From Candidatus Delongbacteria bacterium (GTDB lineage: Bacteria; UBA4055), in the NCBI GenBank assembly GCA_016937995.1, contig JAFGVM010000089.1:1-54749 (forward strand): a stretch of 54,749 nucleotides of DNA. The letters run 5' to 3'. Shown here one piece after another: positions 51,448-54,749 of this stretch (position 1 is its first letter; each line of letters starts with the position of its first letter). The notes beneath the pieces were generated by a model that had not been told where the DNA came from, did no database searches, and was given only the letters and a program-made list of their open reading frames with translations. Both the position numbers and the translations under genes were made by a program.

Positions 51448-52371
51448 TTATTCCCATATCTTGACTTCAAAGATCCCTTTTGAAGTCGCTACCCCGCGGT
51501 ACATACCGAGTGTATTATACGGTAAAGAAAAATTCCCTTCCTTATCAACAGCGATAAGTCCACCGATTCCTTTTTTCAACACTTTATGTGTAACATATTC
51601 TGAAGCATCTTTTAAAGAAAGTCCTTTATACATCATTAAAGCATGAATATCAAAAGCGATCACATTTTTGATAAATTCTTCTCCTTCCCCTGTACATGAA
51701 ACAGCGCAGGTAGAATTATCAGCAAAAGTTCCGGCACCTATGACAGGAGAATCTCCGATACGGTCCCATTTTTTATTCGTCATACCTCCGGTAGATGTAG
51801 CAGCTGCAAGATCACCATAAATATCCAAAGCTACAGCTCCAACAGTTCCTTTAGGAGCAGCAGCGAATTCAGCATTATGGTCCAGAGATGTTTTATCTGA
51901 ACCTTGTACCAGTCTCCACTGCTCATATCTTTTCACAGTATCAAAATACTTTTTATTCTTGAATTTATATCCAAGTTCTTTCGCAAATTCTTCAGCTCCT
52001 TTTCCATTAAGAAAAACATATTTACTGTTGGACATCACATCTTTAGCGAGAGATACAGGATGTTGAATTCTTGTGATACCCGTGACAGCTCCGCATTGCC
52101 TGTTCTTACCGTCCATGATTGAAGCATCCATACTGTGACCACCGTCAAAAGTAAATACAGAACCTTTACCACAATTGAATAACGGACAGTCCTCGAACTT
52201 ATTAACTACAAGTTCCACAGTATTTAATGCAGTTTCCCCTTTTTTTAGGAGTTTGTTACCATATTTTAATATTTTTTCTAAAGCTTCAAAGTATAGTATT
52301 TTCTGATCTTCAGGTACAGTTGGAGGAATCGCTCCTGCACCACCATGTATTGCTAATGTATATTTTTTCAT
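51448..52371 (-). CDS. isoaspartyl peptidase / plant-type L-asparaginase
   Basis: A 307-residue N-terminal nucleophile hydrolase. The precursor starts YTLAIHGGAGAIPP and has NCGKGSVFTFDGGHSMDASIMDG in the alpha part. It is expected to cleave itself before Thr176 (KGTVGAVALD), which becomes the catalytic nucleophile; GGMTNKKWDRIGDSPVIGAGTFAD and CTGEGE line the substrate pocket. The family hydrolyses isoaspartyl dipeptides and asparagine, mainly for turnover of damaged peptides. No signal peptide, so cytoplasmic. AAGGATAG precedes the ATG. It is divergent from rarA. Confidence 0.94.
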   Translation of the reverse strand: MKKYTLAIHGGAGAIPPTVPEDQKILYFEALEKILKYGNKLLKKGETALNTVELVVNKFEDCPLFNCGKGSVFTFDGGHSMDASIMDGKNRQCGAVTGITRIQHPVSLAKDVMSNSKYVFLNGKGAEEFAKELGYKFKNKKYFDTVKRYEQWRLVQGSDKTSLDHNAEFAAAPKGTVGAVALDIYGDLAAATSTGGMTNKKWDRIGDSPVIGAGTFADNSTCAVSCTGEGEEFIKNVIAFDIHALMMYKGLSLKDASEYVTHKVLKKGIGGLIAVDKEGNFSLPYNTLGMYRGVATSKGIFEVKIWE

Positions 52372-52495
52372 AGGCTATCCTTCATTTATTTAGATGTAAT
52401 ATATTGAATTCAGTAGAGATATAAAAACATATTTCTTTATTTCTAAACCGAAGGAATTATCTTACCTTAATATTTCAACGAACTCAGAGAAAACT

Positions 52496-53830
52496 ATGCA
52501 ATTATTTGAATACGGTGAAGATAATATTGAGGATGTAGCACCTGAAATGATACCTCTTGCCGAGAGGATCAGAGCTGACAAGCTTTCAGATTATGTAGGT
52601 CAGGAGCATTTGACAGGCAAGGACGGCATTATAAGCAAAATGCTCAAAGGAAACACTGTTTTCTCAATGATGTTCTGGGGTCCTCCCGGGACAGGGAAGA
52701 CAACACTTGCTAGATTAATAGCAAGTGTATCAAATTCAAAATTTATCAAGATAAGTGCAGTCAGTTCAGGTGTGAAAGAGCTCAGAGAGATCATTTTTAA
52801 TGCATCTGTTTCTGTCAGGAACGGTCAGAGTGTAATTCTTTTCATAGATGAGATCCACAGGTATAATAAAGGTCAGCAGGATGCTCTTTTAAATTCGGTG
52901 GAAAAAGGTATTATCCGTCTTATCGGAGCAACTACAGAGAATCCATCATTCGAGGTCAATTCTGCACTTCTGTCCAGGTCAATGGTACTGAAGCTGAAAT
53001 CACTTGACGATGAAGCTTTGCAGAATATTCTTGAAAGAGCGATCAAGGATGATGTTGTTATTAAGGAGATGAAAGTTTCACTGGATGATGAATCCAAACA
53101 GATACTTATTGAGTCATCAGGTGGTGATGCCAGAAAAATGCTCAATACTCTTGAGCTGGCTATTCATATCATAGGTAAAAAGAAGAATATTAAGATCACT
53201 GCAAAAGAAGTGAAAAATGCTCTTACAGACGGTAGAAAAAGATATGACAAGACAGGTGATTATCATTATGATATTATCAGTGCATTTATAAAAAGTGTTA
53301 GAGGATCAGATCCTGATGCAGCTTTGTATTATCTTGCCAGAATGCTCGATGCCGGTGAAAAACCCGAGTTCATAGCAAGAAGACTTCTTATTTTAGCTTC
53401 TGAGGACATCGGGAATGCATCACCGAACGGATTGGTCATAGCTCAAGCTTGTTTCGATGCTGTCAGAGTTCTCGGAATGCCTGAAGGAAGGATCACACTG
53501 GCTCAGACAACGACATATCTTGCGTCTCAACCTAAATCGAATGCATCTTATGTTGCACTGGCGAAAGCTGAACAGGCAGTTCAGGAAGCAGGTGATCTTG
53601 CTGAAGTTCCTCTTCATTTGCGTAATGCTCCTACAAAGTTGATGAAAAAGCTCGATTATGGTAAAGGATACATTTATCCTCATGACGAGGAAGGGAATTT
53701 TGTGGATCAGGATTACATGCCTGAGAGACTGAAAGGTGAGCAGTTCTATTTTCCTACTGAGAATGGGTTGGAGAAGCAGATCAAGGAGAGATTGAAAGGG
53801 TATTGGAAAGGAAAGAAGAAATACAAATAA
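52496..53830 (+). CDS. rarA: replication-associated recombination protein A (MgsA/RarA AAA+ ATPase)
   Basis: 444 residues. The AAA+ core begins PLAERIRADKLSDYVGQEHL, with Walker A GPPGTGKTT (residues ~62-70), Walker B LFIDEIHR (~115-122), sensor 1 GATTENPSFEVNSALLSR and sensor 2 GGDARKMLN. The C-terminal tetramerisation region is characteristic (YHYDIISAFIKSVRGSDPDAALYYLARMLDAGE, LASEDIGNASP, later PLHLRNAPTKLMK). RarA acts at stalled replication forks and is related to clamp-loader subunits. A GAGAAAA sequence is a weak SD. Length is typical. Confidence 0.96.
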   Translation: MQLFEYGEDNIEDVAPEMIPLAERIRADKLSDYVGQEHLTGKDGIISKMLKGNTVFSMMFWGPPGTGKTTLARLIASVSNSKFIKISAVSSGVKELREIIFNASVSVRNGQSVILFIDEIHRYNKGQQDALLNSVEKGIIRLIGATTENPSFEVNSALLSRSMVLKLKSLDDEALQNILERAIKDDVVIKEMKVSLDDESKQILIESSGGDARKMLNTLELAIHIIGKKKNIKITAKEVKNALTDGRKRYDKTGDYHYDIISAFIKSVRGSDPDAALYYLARMLDAGEKPEFIARRLLILASEDIGNASPNGLVIAQACFDAVRVLGMPEGRITLAQTTTYLASQPKSNASYVALAKAEQAVQEAGDLAEVPLHLRNAPTKLMKKLDYGKGYIYPHDEEGNFVDQDYMPERLKGEQFYFPTENGLEKQIKERLKGYWKGKKKYK

Positions 53831-53831
53831 C

Positions 53832-53872
53832 CATACCGTAGGGGAGGGTTTCTTACCCTCCCCTACGGTATG
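53832..53872. repeat. 18-bp perfect palindrome, GTAGGGG family
   Basis: CATACCGTAGGGGAGGGT and its exact inverted copy, separated by TTCTT, just after rarA. The longest and cleanest member of this family in the window; the loop TTCTT is the same as in the hairpin at 48815. No T-run follows. Confidence 0.85.
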
Positions 53873-53897
53873 AGTTATGAGGTATAAGGTATGAGTT
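53868..53897. repeat. degenerate heptanucleotide tandem repeat
   Basis: Four units GGTATGA, GTTATGA, GGTATAA, GGTATGA, starting inside the right arm of the preceding palindrome. Confidence 0.7.
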
Positions 53898-53904
53898 ACT
53901 TCGT

Positions 53905-53927
53905 GGGTGTTTTTGCACCCTTTTTTT
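53905..53927 (+). terminator. terminator after rarA
   Basis: GGGTG/CACCC stem with a six-base loop, followed by seven T residues. Confidence 0.7.
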
Positions 53928-53931
53928 ATGT

Positions 53932-54020
53932 TGTCATTCTTCCCGATAATCGGGAGGAATCCAGGGGTAGCGGTTGAACCCTTACGAATCCGACATTCTG
54001 GACTCGATTCAGGATCTTTT
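53932..54020. repeat. two TGTCAT-family repeats
   Basis: Unit 53932-53966 contains the palindrome TCCCGAT-A-ATCGGGA and ends GAATCCAGGGG; unit 53991-54020 reads GACATTCTGGACTCGATTCAGGATC. No gene is recognised between rarA and miaA. Confidence 0.6.
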
Positions 54021-54065
54021 ATACCGGTCAGAAAATTAATGTAAGGGGATGCTGTGCTGGGAAGG

Positions 54066-54749
54066 CTAAATAGGTTGATTATTTACATACTCAAGTATCT
54101 CATCCATCTGCTCCGGCTCGAACCAGTTCATCTCAGGGATTCTTTTAAACCATGTAACCTGCCGCTTGGAAAAGTGACGTGTATTTTTCTGTATCTCTTC
54201 AATCATAGTATCTTTAGAGATAGACCCGTTTAGAAATTGGACTACTTCTTTATACCCGATCGTCTTTTGCAATCTTTTAAGTTCAGGGTTATATTTATTT
54301 ACAAGATATTCCACTTCTCCGATCAAGCCTTCATCTATCATTGTAAGAACTCTGGAATTTATTCTTTCATAGAGTTTTTCTCTATCAAGATTCAACCCAA
54401 TGTAGATCGGATCAAAGAATCTTTTCTCCTGATGCTCTTCATGCAATTCACTGAGTTTCTTACCTGTAAAATGAAAAACTTCGAGAGATCTGTGAATTCT
54501 CTGTCTCTGTCCCGGAGGAGTTTTCTCAGCATATTCAGGATCAGCTTTCTGAAGCATTATATAACATTCTTCTATCGGTAGCTGCTCAAGTTCCTTACGA
54601 TACTCAAGCTTCTCAACATCATCTATTCCGAGATCATCAAAGAATCCATGAACTGCTGACTGAATGTATAGTCCGCTGCCTCCGCAGATGATAGCATTTT
54701 TCCCTGCAGAATAAAGATCAGTCAATTTATCTCTGACCTCATTACCATA
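54066..54749 (-). CDS. miaA: tRNA dimethylallyltransferase, C-terminal part (5' end outside window)
   Basis: About 227 residues; the frame stays open to the window edge (YGNEVRDKLTDLY...), so the TTG at 54725 is not the start. MiaA adds a dimethylallyl group to A37 of tRNAs that read UNN codons. Visible landmarks are AIICGGSGLYIQSAVHG, PPGQRQRIHRSLEVFHFTGKKLSE, IGLNLDREKLYERINSRVLTMIDEGLIGEVEYL, KTIGYKEVVQFL and the terminal NTRHFSKRQVTWFKR. The missing N-terminal ~80 residues would hold the P-loop. Confidence 0.94.
   Translation of the reverse strand, partial: YGNEVRDKLTDLYSAGKNAIICGGSGLYIQSAVHGFFDDLGIDDVEKLEYRKELEQLPIEECYIMLQKADPEYAEKTPPGQRQRIHRSLEVFHFTGKKLSELHEEHQEKRFFDPIYIGLNLDREKLYERINSRVLTMIDEGLIGEVEYLVNKYNPELKRLQKTIGYKEVVQFLNGSISKDTMIEEIQKNTRHFSKRQVTWFKRIPEMNWFEPEQMDEILEYVNNQPI

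Overview
The window is AT-rich, gene-dense bacterial DNA. The organism has an outer membrane, shown by a TolC-like channel, an RND pump with a lipoprotein adaptor, a TamB-like protein and many exported proteins. Several genes suggest anaerobic, energy-limited life: a four-gene sodium-pumping acyl-CoA (methylmalonyl-CoA type) decarboxylase and a selenophosphate synthetase that appears to be a selenoprotein. The mixture (sigma-54 signature, TPR/CHAT giant protein, Mdl-type exporter, PNGase F-like protein, abundant palindromic intergenic repeats) would fit a deep lineage near the FCB group, such as Delongbacteria or Cloacimonadota. That placement is an inference; no rRNA gene is present to settle it.

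Layout. 1-5870: the 3' part of an ATPase/TPR gene, then leftward selD (with an in-frame TGA read as selenocysteine), a PPP-type phosphatase, rpsT and a ClC protein. 5980-12366: a TetR regulator and a tripartite efflux operon in the order pump, TolC, adaptor. 12366-20013: an intergenic repeat element, an SsnA-like amidohydrolase, prfA, a TamB-like giant and mntP. 20020-24720 (leftward): two coupled DUF3857/transglutaminase-like paralogues, one without its catalytic cysteine, then a membrane protein and its XRE regulator. 24750-29540: small membrane and secreted proteins, an OYE-family oxidoreductase, a PNGase F-like secreted protein, a DUF6314-like protein and a broken HNH endonuclease gene. 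29550-31750 (leftward): an MdlA-like ABC exporter half and a secreted Asp-rich repeat protein. 32040-34240: groES-groEL behind a -24/-12 (sigma-54) promoter. 34385-38281: the decarboxylase operon. 38494-46500: a 2668-residue exported beta-propeller/TPR/CHAT protein with one intact and one degenerate CHAT domain. 46800-54749: a hybrid histidine kinase, an AEC transporter, an exported LIM-like/DA1-like metallopeptidase, an isoaspartyl peptidase, rarA and the 3' part of miaA.

Links between genes. selD and ssnA both point to selenium metabolism. The decarboxylase would turn acyl-CoA decarboxylation into a sodium gradient. The divergent XRE and DUF5684 promoters share an operator-like word. Intergenic spaces are filled by at least five repeat families: GTAGGGG hairpins, TGTCAT units, degenerate heptanucleotide tandem repeats, TTACTTTC hairpins and a roughly 115-bp palindromic element. 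The strongest candidates for new biology are the double-CHAT giant protein, the bacterial exported DA1-like protein, the TGA-recoded selD, the sigma-54-driven chaperonin operon and an RND pump lacking all three classical proton-relay residues.
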